From E44-bin88 sp050123275 (lineage in GTDB: Bacteria; Chloroflexota; Dehalococcoidia; Dehalococcoidales; BS750m-G39), in NCBI GenBank assembly GCA_050123275.1, contig JASFHK010000006.1:36055-100054 (forward strand): a DNA stretch of 64,000 nucleotides, read 5' to 3'. This document shows positions 51,060 through 58,360 of this stretch, piece by piece. Both the position numbers and the translations under genes were made by a program. Under the pieces are notes generated by a model that searched no databases, had not been told where the DNA came from, and worked only from the letters and a program-made list of their open reading frames with translations. Positions within the stretch are counted from its first letter, which is position 1. Each line of letters starts with the position of its first letter.

Positions 51060-51815
51060 ATGAGCGACGTCAAGAAAGAGCTTGCCGTATTCAAGAAGTT
51101 TGATTTCGAGATACCCCCGGTGGGGGTTAAATTCCTGGCGACCAGACCGGAGGGAATCAAAAAGCTGGACAAGATACTGGATTTTTGCGAGATGCTGGTG
51201 GAGGCACAGCAGGGGCGGGCGTTTTATGCCGCCAGCGATAATTTCACCTGCGTCGGCCCGCTGCTGCTGGGCATGGTCGAATCCGAGCCGGTTTTTGAGA
51301 GCGGCATGGTCGGCCCCGCCCTGGAGATATTCAGAGACGCCCGTGCCAACAAGAGGCTTTACCCGCTCGTTCCCAGATTAGACAAGGGCACCGTCAACTA
51401 TGTCGCCTTCGCCCCTCTGGATAAGCTTACCTTCGAGCCGGACGTGCTGGTCATTACCGCCGAGGCAAAGAAGGCCGAGATTATACTGAGGGCGCAAAGC
51501 TATTCCGCCGGCAAGGTCTGGACAGCTAAGGGCTCCACGGTGATGGCCTGTGCCTGGATGTTCGTCTATCCCTATATAACCGGCGAGATAAACTTTACCG
51601 TGGCCGGCTTTCCCTTTGGCCCAACCTCCCGGAGACTGTTCCCGGAGGGGAATATAGTGCTTTCCCTTCCCTGGGACCAGATTCCCGCTATCACAGCCAA
51701 CCTGGGTGAGATGAAGTGGGAGCCGCGCTCCTATACCCTCGGCAGGGAGGGCCATAAAGCCAGGGCCAAAAAAGTGGCTACTGATTTGAAGGAAAAGCTG
51801 GCCGCCGATAAATAA
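51060..51815 (+). CDS. DUF169 family protein
   Basis: A 251-residue DUF169 (COG2043) protein. Typical segments are FEIPPVGVKFL near the N-terminus, AASDNFTCVGPLLLGM with a conserved Cys, FEPDVLVITAEAKKAEIILRA and SCT-like STVMACAWMF. The family is common in anaerobes and has no known reaction. I begin at ATG 51060, which follows an AAAGGAG site. It closes the cluster that starts at 44038 and converges on tRNA-Lys, with no visible terminator between them. A ligand-binding or regulatory role is a guess. Confidence 0.87.
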   Translation: MSDVKKELAVFKKFDFEIPPVGVKFLATRPEGIKKLDKILDFCEMLVEAQQGRAFYAASDNFTCVGPLLLGMVESEPVFESGMVGPALEIFRDARANKRLYPLVPRLDKGTVNYVAFAPLDKLTFEPDVLVITAEAKKAEIILRAQSYSAGKVWTAKGSTVMACAWMFVYPYITGEINFTVAGFPFGPTSRRLFPEGNIVLSLPWDQIPAITANLGEMKWEPRSYTLGREGHKARAKKVATDLKEKLAADK

Positions 51816-51838
51816 CCTTGCCAGCTTGTGGGGAAAGT

Positions 51839-51914
51839 TGGTAGGCCGTGCAGGTCTCGAACCTGCGACACCCTGATTAAAAGTCAGGTGCTCTGCCAAC
51901 TGAGCTAACGGCCC
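51839..51914 (-). tRNA. tRNA-Lys (anticodon TTT)
   Basis: Minus-strand cloverleaf: acceptor GGGCCGT/ACGGCCT (first pair G-U), D-arm GCTC/GAGC, anticodon stem CCTGA/TCAGG with loop CTTTTAA (anticodon at 51879-51881), T-arm GCAGG/CCTGC with TTCGAGA, discriminator A, and encoded CCA at 51839-51841. Confidence 0.95.
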
Positions 51915-51928
51915 ACCGTAACCTAGCC

Positions 51929-51957
51929 AGTTTAGCAAATCTCGACCCGCCGTGCAA
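51929..51957 (-). promoter_or_regulatory. Promoter of tRNA-Lys
   Basis: On the minus strand, -35 TTGCAC (51952-51957), a 17-base spacer ending in TGC and -10 TAAACT (51929-51934), 14 bases before the tRNA. Confidence 0.6.
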
Positions 51958-51970
51958 CTATAGCCAAAAC

Positions 51971-51999
51971 TAGACTCTTATCTCCATCCCCTCTATAAT
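51971..51999 (+). promoter_or_regulatory. Promoter of the macro-domain gene
   Basis: -35 TAGACT (51971-51976), a 17-base spacer and a perfect -10 TATAAT (51994-51999). The ATG begins 10 bases after the -10, so the transcript is expected to be leaderless. Confidence 0.55.
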
Positions 52000-52009
52000 A
52001 CGGGTAATT

Positions 52010-52570
52010 ATGGTAGACACGGTGCCAGAGCTGCGAATCGGCCCAGCCAGCTTATCCATTATTCAAGGTGATATTACCCGTCAAGCCACCGACGCTATCG
52101 TTAATGCCGCCAATTCGGGGCTGATGGGCGGCGGCGGCGTTGACGGTGCCATCCACCGGGCGGGAGGCCCTGCCATCTTAGAGGAATGCAAGAAGATTGT
52201 GGCCAGTCAGGGGCGTTTGCCCGCCGGCCAGGCGGTCATCACCACGGGCGGCAATCTGCCCGCCGGACACGTGATTCACACCGTGGGGCCGGTCTGGCGC
52301 GGCGGCGATAAGGGCGAAGCCGGACTTCTAGAGAGCGCTTATCACGAAAGCCTTAAATTGGCGGCAGCCAATAAGCTGAGCAGTATATCCTTTCCCTCCA
52401 TCAGCACCGGCGCCTACGGCTACCCGCTGGCCGAAGCCGCCGCCATCGCGCTTAAAACAGCGGCCTCTTTTCTCAAAGAACAAACGACCTCGCTCAAAGA
52501 GGTAGTCTTCGTCCTTTTCGACGACAGGAGCTACCGGGCTTATACCTCCGCGCTGGAGGCACTGGCTTGA
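52010..52570 (+). CDS. Macro-domain protein (probable ADP-ribosyl hydrolase/deacetylase)
   Basis: A 186-residue single macro domain. ADP-ribose contacts are in GDITRQATDAIVNAANS and GGGGVDGAIHRAGG, and the late loop ISFPSISTGAYGYPL binds the distal ribose. This MacroD-type sequence normally removes ADP-ribose from proteins or deacetylates O-acetyl-ADP-ribose. It has no ribosome site and sits about 10 bases from a TATAAT box, so is probably leaderless. Its stop overlaps the next gene by four bases. Confidence 0.93.
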   Translation: MVDTVPELRIGPASLSIIQGDITRQATDAIVNAANSGLMGGGGVDGAIHRAGGPAILEECKKIVASQGRLPAGQAVITTGGNLPAGHVIHTVGPVWRGGDKGEAGLLESAYHESLKLAAANKLSSISFPSISTGAYGYPLAEAAAIALKTAASFLKEQTTSLKEVVFVLFDDRSYRAYTSALEALA

Positions 52571-53022
52571 GAATAGGCGTGCTTTCGGACACCCATATCG
52601 AGTCTTTCGACCAGCTCGACAGCCGGATAATAAGCACGCTGGCCGGTGTCGATTTGATTGTCCACGCCGGCGATTTCGTGGCTAAAGCCGTACTCGACGG
52701 GCTGAGGCAAATAGGGAAGGTGAGGGCGGTACAGGGCAACATGGACTCGGCGGAAATTAAGCGCATCCTGCCCGAAAAAGAGCTAATGGAAATCGAGGGC
52801 AGGAAAATCGGCATCATTCACGGCTGGGGCGGCCCCGACGGCATCGACGACAAGGTTAGGGGAGAGTTCGGGGAAGTTGACATAATAATATACGGCCATT
52901 CCCACTACGCGCAGAACGAGACCCGTCACGGCGTCCTCTTCTTCAACCCCGGTGCGGCCAGAAGGTCGTTCGGTATCCTGACCATCGGCGACAAGGTCAG
53001 CGGAGAGATAATAAGGTTTTGA
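52567..53022 (+). CDS. YfcE/MJ0936-type metallophosphoesterase
   Basis: A 151-residue calcineurin-like phosphoesterase. Metal-binding motifs are LSDTHIES (Asp, His), HAGDFV (Asp), GNMD (Asn), IHGWGGPDG (His) and GHSHYAQ (His-X-His region). Small members hydrolyse phosphodiesters such as bis-p-nitrophenyl phosphate or 2',3'-cyclic nucleotides. The start is TTG, overlapping the macro-domain stop (TTGA). The pair could process ADP-ribose-derived phosphates, an inference from coupling. Confidence 0.9.
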   Translation: MRIGVLSDTHIESFDQLDSRIISTLAGVDLIVHAGDFVAKAVLDGLRQIGKVRAVQGNMDSAEIKRILPEKELMEIEGRKIGIIHGWGGPDGIDDKVRGEFGEVDIIIYGHSHYAQNETRHGVLFFNPGAARRSFGILTIGDKVSGEIIRF

Positions 53023-53038
53023 ACAGGAGAGCAGGCTA

Positions 53039-53617
53039 ATGACATATCGCAGACAAGATTCCAGTCCTATTGCAGCTTGGCTCTTAATAGCGGTAAATCT
53101 TATCATGTATCTGGTCAGGGTTATCAACCCCGACCTGGCCGCCCAGCTGGGGCTTTTCCCTCCCCAGTTCTGGGACAGGCCCTGGACGCTGGTCACCTGC
53201 ATGTTCATTCACGCCAACCTCTGGCATATCATCGCCAACATGATAACCCTCTACTTCTTCGGCAGCTACCTGAACCGGCTGCTGGGAACGTGGAAATTCC
53301 TGGCTGTTTATTTCGCCGGGGGCATGCTGGGAAGTATCGTTTTCCTGTTGCTGCCGCCCGATATACCAGCTTTAGCCGTAGGAGCTTCTGGGGCCATCTT
53401 CGCCCTGGGTGGAGTCCTGGCGGTAATGAGGCCCAAGCTGCGCGTCATTATCTTTCCCATACCGGCGCCCTTACCCCTCTGGATAGCCATTATCGGCATC
53501 TTCGCCATCTTTTCCTTCCTGCCCAACGTCGCCTGGCAGGCCCACGCCGGCGGCCTGGCGCTGGGGCTGGTGCTGGGCTATATTCTTCGCCGGCGGGAAC
53601 GCCGCGCCTACTATTGA
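53039..53617 (+). CDS. Rhomboid-family intramembrane serine protease
   Basis: A 192-residue six-helix membrane protein. The catalytic Ser is Ser117 in GASGAIFA and the partner His is His169 in WQAHAGG; the oxyanion/rhomboid helix-2 motif FIHANLWHIIANM is at 57-69. It cuts transmembrane helices of unknown substrates in the inner membrane. It follows the phosphoesterase by 16 bases with an ACAGGAGAG site. The length is that of a minimal bacterial rhomboid. Confidence 0.93.
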   Translation: MTYRRQDSSPIAAWLLIAVNLIMYLVRVINPDLAAQLGLFPPQFWDRPWTLVTCMFIHANLWHIIANMITLYFFGSYLNRLLGTWKFLAVYFAGGMLGSIVFLLLPPDIPALAVGASGAIFALGGVLAVMRPKLRVIIFPIPAPLPLWIAIIGIFAIFSFLPNVAWQAHAGGLALGLVLGYILRRRERRAYY

Positions 53618-53641
53618 CGAAAGCCGGGCGATAGGCTATTC

Positions 53642-53746
53642 ATGAAGGCGGTGCTGGCGCTGCTCGTGCTCAAATTCTTCGAAGAACTCAAAGTCGTCCC
53701 CCGCATCCGGGTAAAACCGGTTGCCTGGCTGCGCTCAAGGGGATAA
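53642..53746 (+). CDS. Possible 34-residue basic peptide
   Basis: A short frame from ATG 53642 to TAA 53744-53746 encodes a hydrophobic start (MKAVLALLVLKFF) and an Arg/Lys-rich end. There is no good ribosome site. It may be chance sequence or a small membrane peptide after the rhomboid gene. I include it only as a possibility. Confidence 0.2.
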   Translation: MKAVLALLVLKFFEELKVVPRIRVKPVAWLRSRG

Positions 53747-53768
53747 AAAAATCCGGCGTTGTGCCGGA
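53744..53768 (-). terminator. Intrinsic terminator of tRNA-Arg(TCT)
   Basis: On the minus strand, a six-base GC-rich stem (TCCGGC/GCCGGA, 53752-53768) with a five-base loop is followed by seven T (53745-53751). It lies 18 bases beyond the tRNA CCA end. Confidence 0.75.
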
Positions 53769-53785
53769 GTGGTTTATGGTTTAGC

Positions 53786-53862
53786 TGGCGTCCCTGGAGG
53801 GATTCGAACCCACGACCCGCTGCTTAGAAGGCAGCCGCTCTATCCGACTGAGCTACAGGGAC
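53786..53862 (-). tRNA. tRNA-Arg (anticodon TCT)
   Basis: Minus-strand cloverleaf: acceptor GTCCCTG/CAGGGAC, D-arm GCTC/GAGC, anticodon stem GCTGC/GCAGC with loop CTTCTAA (anticodon at 53826-53828), TTCGAAT T-loop, discriminator G and encoded CCA at 53786-53788. Position 33 is the normal U. Confidence 0.95.
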
Positions 53863-53876
53863 GTCTTTTCTCTTCA

Positions 53877-53905
53877 AATTTAGCAGAGGCGAAAGCAAAG
53901 GTCAA
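53877..53905 (-). promoter_or_regulatory. Promoter of tRNA-Arg(TCT)
   Basis: On the minus strand, -35 TTGACC (53900-53905), a 17-base spacer ending in TGC and -10 TAAATT (53877-53882). It is back to back with the dxs promoter, with 13 bases between the two -35 boxes. Confidence 0.65.
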
Positions 53906-53918
53906 GGCGTTTTTTAGC

Positions 53919-53948
53919 TTGACAACCATCCCGCCACATTGCTAGTAT
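53919..53948 (+). promoter_or_regulatory. Promoter of dxs
   Basis: A perfect -35 TTGACA (53919-53924), an 18-base spacer ending in TGC and -10 TAGTAT (53943-53948). The expected transcription start is near 53955, downstream of the only nearby ATG (53947), which therefore cannot start dxs. Confidence 0.7.
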
Positions 53949-53986
53949 GAAATCAACTCCCCAACAAGCAGCTCAAGGTAAGAACG

Positions 53987-55855
53987 CTGAAACTATTAGA
54001 TAAAATAGATAGTCCCGCCGACCTGAAAGGGCTGAAAAAAGAAGAGCTGGTACAACTGGCTGCTGAGATTCGCCAGGAGCTGGTGGCCACTGTTTCTACT
54101 AACGGCGGGCACCTGGCTTCCAACCTGGGGGCTGTAGAGCTGACCATTGCCCTCCACCGCGTTTTCGACAGCCCCCGAGACAAGATTATCTGGGACGTGG
54201 GACACCAGAGCTACGTTCACAAGCTGCTCACCGGCCGCCGGGAGCGCTTTAAGACCCTCCGCCAGTATGGTGGCCTATCTGGCTTCACCAACCGCAGCGA
54301 GAGCGAGCACGACCCCTTCGGCGCCGGCCACGCCAGCACCTCGGTTTCCGCCGCCATGGGCATGGCTATCGCCCGTGACCTTGCCGGCGACGACTACAAC
54401 GTGATTGCCATCATCGGCGACGGCGCTATAACCGGCGGGATGGCTCTGGAGGCGTTGAACCAAGCGGGACACCTGAGCTCGCGGTTCTGCGTGGTGCTCA
54501 ACGACAACGGGATGTCGATTTCACCTACCGTCGGCTCCATCGCCAAGCTGCTGAACCGGATACGTTTCGATTACCGCTACCGCTGGGCGGAGGAAGAGAG
54601 CCGCAAGGTGATGTCGCGTTTCGCCTGGGGGCAGAAGCTCTGGCAGGGGGGAAGGCGACTCCTCAAGACCTTCAGCGGCCTGATTATGCCCAACGTACTC
54701 TGGGAGGAGCTCGGTTTCGCTTACATGGGGCCCATCGACGGCCATAATATCAAGGAACTGGAAAAGGCGCTGGCCCGGGCGCGTGACTACCGCAACGGGC
54801 CCACCTTCATTCACGTTATCACCACCAAGGGCAAGGGCTACCAGCCCGCCGAGGGCGACGCCGTCTATTTCCACGGCGTGTCGGCCAAGGGCGCCCCGGC
54901 CAAGGAAATACCCAGCTACAGCGAGGTTTTCGCCCAGACCGTGTTGCACCTGGCGCGGGAATACCCCAAGCTGGTGGCGGTCACTCCGGCCATGCCCGAA
55001 GGCAACTGCCTGAGCGTGGTCGAGGCTGAATTCCCCCAGAGAGTCTTCGACGTGGGTATCTGCGAGCAACATGCCGTCACCTTCGCCGCCGGGCTGGCCA
55101 CGCAGGGCTTCAAGCCCATCGTGGCTATATACTCCACCTTTCTGCAACGCGGCTTCGACCAGATGATTCACGATGTTTGCCTTCAGGATTTGCCCGTTAT
55201 CTTCGCTATCGACCGCAGCGGCATCGTCGGCGACGATGGTAAGACCCACCAGGGGACTTTCGACCTTTCTTATTTAATGCTGATTCCCAATCTGATAACA
55301 GCCGCCCCCAAGGACGAGAACGAGCTGCAACACCTGCTCTACACGGCGGTGAAAGCGAAACACCCCATGGCGATAAGATACCCGCGCGGCTCGGGAGTGG
55401 GCGTAACATTAGAGCCAACGTTGCACGAACTCCCCATCGGTAAAGGGGAAATCCTCAGAGAAGGCGAAGATGTAGCCATAATAGCCATCGGCACCACGGT
55501 AATGCCGGCGCTCAAGGCCGCCGGCGAACTGGCCAAACAGGGTGTCGCGACGACGGTAGTCAACGCCCGTTTCGCCAAGCCGTTGGATAAGGCGCTCATT
55601 ACCGGGCTGGCCGGCCACATCAAACATATGGTTACCGTCGAGGAAAATACCTTAAACGGCGGTTTCGGCAGCAGCGTTGACGAGCTGCTGCAGCAAGCGG
55701 GCATCAGCGATGTCCAGGTAAAAAGCATCGGCATCCCCGATGAGTTTGTCGAACAGGGCAGCCAGGCTGTCCTCCGCGCCAAATACGGGCTTGATGCCAC
55801 CGGAATTGTCAAAACGGTTCGGGAAATGTTACCCAGCTATCAATACCGGAGATGA
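53987..55855 (+). CDS. dxs: 1-deoxy-D-xylulose-5-phosphate synthase, apparent CTG start
   Basis: A 622-residue TPP enzyme that makes DXP from pyruvate and glyceraldehyde 3-phosphate, the first step of the MEP isoprenoid pathway. Conserved parts are VSTNGGHLASNLGAVELT, the GDGAITGGMALEALN TPP motif, DRSGIVGDDGKTHQG and the transketolase C-domain. Homology extends 32 residues upstream of the first GTG (54083), through LLDKIDSPADLKGL, to CTG 53987. No ATG, GTG or TTG occurs in that stretch; AAGG sits eight bases before the CTG and the promoter starts transcription near 53955. I therefore call CTG as the start; the codon itself is less certain than the gene. Confidence 0.9.
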   Translation: MKLLDKIDSPADLKGLKKEELVQLAAEIRQELVATVSTNGGHLASNLGAVELTIALHRVFDSPRDKIIWDVGHQSYVHKLLTGRRERFKTLRQYGGLSGFTNRSESEHDPFGAGHASTSVSAAMGMAIARDLAGDDYNVIAIIGDGAITGGMALEALNQAGHLSSRFCVVLNDNGMSISPTVGSIAKLLNRIRFDYRYRWAEEESRKVMSRFAWGQKLWQGGRRLLKTFSGLIMPNVLWEELGFAYMGPIDGHNIKELEKALARARDYRNGPTFIHVITTKGKGYQPAEGDAVYFHGVSAKGAPAKEIPSYSEVFAQTVLHLAREYPKLVAVTPAMPEGNCLSVVEAEFPQRVFDVGICEQHAVTFAAGLATQGFKPIVAIYSTFLQRGFDQMIHDVCLQDLPVIFAIDRSGIVGDDGKTHQGTFDLSYLMLIPNLITAAPKDENELQHLLYTAVKAKHPMAIRYPRGSGVGVTLEPTLHELPIGKGEILREGEDVAIIAIGTTVMPALKAAGELAKQGVATTVVNARFAKPLDKALITGLAGHIKHMVTVEENTLNGGFGSSVDELLQQAGISDVQVKSIGIPDEFVEQGSQAVLRAKYGLDATGIVKTVREMLPSYQYRR

Positions 55856-55887
55856 AGCTTTACTGATGGACAAAAGCCGGGCTTTAT

Positions 55888-55927
55888 AACATCAGGTATC
55901 GGTTCAACCGCCTGATGTTTGTTTTTG
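55888..55927 (+). terminator. Intrinsic terminator between dxs and pgk
   Basis: A nine-base stem (AACATCAGG, 55888-55896, with 55911-55919) around an inner CGGTTCAACCG hairpin, followed by TGTTTTTG. It follows the dxs stop by 32 bases. Confidence 0.75.
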
Positions 55928-55946
55928 ATTAAAATAGGGAGTAAAT

Positions 55947-57140
55947 ATGAATAAGCTGACGGTCAGAGACATGGATGTTACCGATAAAACAGTGCTGGTC
56001 AGGGCCGACTTCAACGTCCCCATAGTCAACGATAACGGACACATTACCGACGACAGTCGTATTCAGAAGACGCTGCCCACCATCAAATACCTTACCGAGC
56101 ACGGGGCTAAAGTCATCCTCTGCACTCACCTGGGGCGCCCCAAGGGCAAGGTGGTGGAAAAGCTGCGGCTGACCATCGTCGCCCAGCGCCTCTCCGAGAT
56201 TCTGAACCAGAACGTCATCGTGGCCAACGACGGCATCGGCCCCGAGGTGGATAAGGCGGTGGCGGCACTGAAGCCGGGCCACGTGCTCCTCCTGGAGAAT
56301 ATCCGCTTCCACCCCCAGGAAGAGGCCAACGACGACGCCTTTGCCAAAAGACTGGCGGGCCTGGCCGATATCTATATCAACGACGCCTTCGGCGCCTGTC
56401 ATCGCGCTCACGCTTCCATAGTGGGCATCGCTCGCTACCTGCCGGCGGTGGCCGGGCTGCTCGTGGAGAAGGAGATCGAGGTACTGGAAGACCTCCTGGA
56501 CCGTCCCAAGCGCCCCTTCGCCGAGCTTGCCGGCGGCGCCAAGGTAAGTGATAAAATAAGGGCGCTGGAAAATACCATGGATAAGGTGGATTGTCTCCTT
56601 ATCGGCGGCGGTATGGCGGCTACCTTTTTGAAAGCCAAGGGCTACGAGGTCGGGCTTTCGTTGGTGGAAAACGACCGTCTGGAGTTCGCCAGCGGGCTGA
56701 TGCAGCGGGCGGCCGAAAAAAAACTGCCCCTGATGCTACCCGTTGACGTGGTGGTGGCCACCGAAGTGAGCGCCGCAGCCGAGCACCAGGTGGTAAATGT
56801 CGAAGAGATACCGTCCCGGTGGCGTATCGTTGATATCGGTCCCAAGACCATAGAGATTTTCTCGGGGCGATTAAGCCGCTGCCAGACCGTTTTCTGGAAC
56901 GGCCCCATGGGCGTCTATGAGATAGAACAGTTCGCCAAAGGCACGCAGGCCATGGCTAAACTGCTGGCCGAGCTGGAGGCGACGACCATTATCGGGGGCG
57001 GCTCCACCGCCGAGATAGTCACCGAGATGAAACTGGCTAAAAAGATGACCTTCGTCTCCACCGGGGGCGGGGCATCGCTCCGTTTCCTGGGCGGCGAAAC
57101 GCTGCCCGGCGTTGAGGCACTACTCAATAGGGAGGGCTAA
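55947..57140 (+). CDS. pgk: Phosphoglycerate kinase
   Basis: A 397-residue PGK, full length. The start VLVRADFNVPI and the HLGRPKGK substrate loop identify the 3-PG domain; GGAKVSDK and the C-terminal VSTGGGASL with FLGG mark the nucleotide domain. It interconverts 1,3-bisphosphoglycerate and 3-phosphoglycerate with ADP/ATP. It leads a run pgk-apgM-tpiA-miaA-dapF-dapL-hflX on the plus strand with tiny gaps or overlaps. An AGGGAGTAAAT ribosome site is present. Confidence 0.96.
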   Translation: MNKLTVRDMDVTDKTVLVRADFNVPIVNDNGHITDDSRIQKTLPTIKYLTEHGAKVILCTHLGRPKGKVVEKLRLTIVAQRLSEILNQNVIVANDGIGPEVDKAVAALKPGHVLLLENIRFHPQEEANDDAFAKRLAGLADIYINDAFGACHRAHASIVGIARYLPAVAGLLVEKEIEVLEDLLDRPKRPFAELAGGAKVSDKIRALENTMDKVDCLLIGGGMAATFLKAKGYEVGLSLVENDRLEFASGLMQRAAEKKLPLMLPVDVVVATEVSAAAEHQVVNVEEIPSRWRIVDIGPKTIEIFSGRLSRCQTVFWNGPMGVYEIEQFAKGTQAMAKLLAELEATTIIGGGSTAEIVTEMKLAKKMTFVSTGGGASLRFLGGETLPGVEALLNREG

Positions 57141-57144
57141 ACAG

Positions 57145-58350
57145 ATGGACAGTTTAGAGCTAATCAGGGGACTGGCCCGGCCCTCTCCCTCTAAAATCGT
57201 GATGCTGGTCATCGACGGTTTGGGCGGACTGCCTCATCTAAAAACGGGCAAGACCGAGCTGGAGACGGCCAGAACCCCCAACCTGGACAAGCTGGCCGCC
57301 GAAGGTGTCTGCGGTCTCATCGACACGGTAGGCCCCGGGATAACACCGGGCAGCACGCCGGGGCACCTGGCCCTGTTCGGCTACGACCCGCTTAAATACG
57401 ACGTGGGACGGGGAGTGGTCGAAGCGGCGGGCATCGATTTCGATTTGAGACCCGGGGACATGGCGGCGCGGGGCAACTTCTGCACCGTGGACGATAAAGG
57501 CCTCATCACCGACCGCCGCGCCGGGCGCATCTCCACCGAGCAATGCGCCCAGCTCTGTAAACTGCTCGACGGGATGACCGTGGAAGAAATAAAGCTTTCG
57601 GTGCTGCCCGTACGGGAGCACCGCTTCATCGTCGTTTTCAAGGGGGAGGAGCTACGCACCGAGATCAGCGAATCCGACCCCCAGCAAACGGGGGTGCTGC
57701 CGCTGGAGGTCAAGGCCGAAAGCGACGTAGCCCGCCGCACGGCCCATATCGTTAACGGGTTTATCGCCCAGGCCAAAGCCATCCTCTCCGGGCACCACCC
57801 GGCCAATATGCTTTTGCTGCGCGGCTTTTCCCAGCGACCCGAGCTGCCCTCCATGCCCAATGTCTATCGGTTGAAGCCGGCGGCCATCGCCGCCTATCCC
57901 ATGTACCGCGGGCTGGCTAAATTCGTCGGCATGACGCTGCTCGAAACCGGCGCCGGTGCCGCCGAGGAGATGGAAGTCCTCAAGAAGAACTATAACGACT
58001 ATGATTTCTTTTTCGTACATATAAAAAAGACGGACTCCGCCGGTGAGGACGGCGACTTCGAGCGCAAGGTGGCTATCATCGAAGAGGTAGACAAAGCTTT
58101 ACCCGTGATGACCGGCCTCAAGCCCGACGTCATCGTGGTCAGCGGCGACCACTCGACACCCGCCCGCCTCAAGGGGCACAGCTGGCACCCGCTGCCGGCG
58201 CTCATCCATTCCGAGTGGTGCCGCCCCGACCCGATAAAGGAGTTTGCCGAGTCGTCCTGTATCGCGGGCGGTCTGGGACACTTTCACGCCACCCGGCTCA
58301 TGCCTTTAGCCATGGCTCACGCCCTGAAACTGAATAAATTCGGCGCTTAA
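57145..58350 (+). CDS. apgM: Cofactor-independent phosphoglycerate mutase, archaeal type (ApgM)
   Basis: A 401-residue member of the alkaline-phosphatase superfamily, the short archaeal-type phosphoglycerate mutase. The metal/Ser site is in VMLVIDGLGGLPHL with PNLDKLAAEG; TPGSTPGHLALFGYDP, VVEAAGIDFDLRPGD and VSGDHSTPARLKGHSW with a late His complete the pattern. It interconverts 3- and 2-phosphoglycerate. It begins four bases after the pgk stop at ATG 57145, and lies directly upstream of tpiA, forming a lower-glycolysis/gluconeogenesis operon. Confidence 0.94.
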   Translation: MDSLELIRGLARPSPSKIVMLVIDGLGGLPHLKTGKTELETARTPNLDKLAAEGVCGLIDTVGPGITPGSTPGHLALFGYDPLKYDVGRGVVEAAGIDFDLRPGDMAARGNFCTVDDKGLITDRRAGRISTEQCAQLCKLLDGMTVEEIKLSVLPVREHRFIVVFKGEELRTEISESDPQQTGVLPLEVKAESDVARRTAHIVNGFIAQAKAILSGHHPANMLLLRGFSQRPELPSMPNVYRLKPAAIAAYPMYRGLAKFVGMTLLETGAGAAEEMEVLKKNYNDYDFFFVHIKKTDSAGEDGDFERKVAIIEEVDKALPVMTGLKPDVIVVSGDHSTPARLKGHSWHPLPALIHSEWCRPDPIKEFAESSCIAGGLGHFHATRLMPLAMAHALKLNKFGA

Positions 58351-58360
58351 GGAGTAGATA

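Noticed and set aside
53721..53945. 74-codon plus-strand frame across tRNA-Arg(TCT)
   Set aside because: It is the reverse strand of a perfect tRNA cloverleaf and its promoter.
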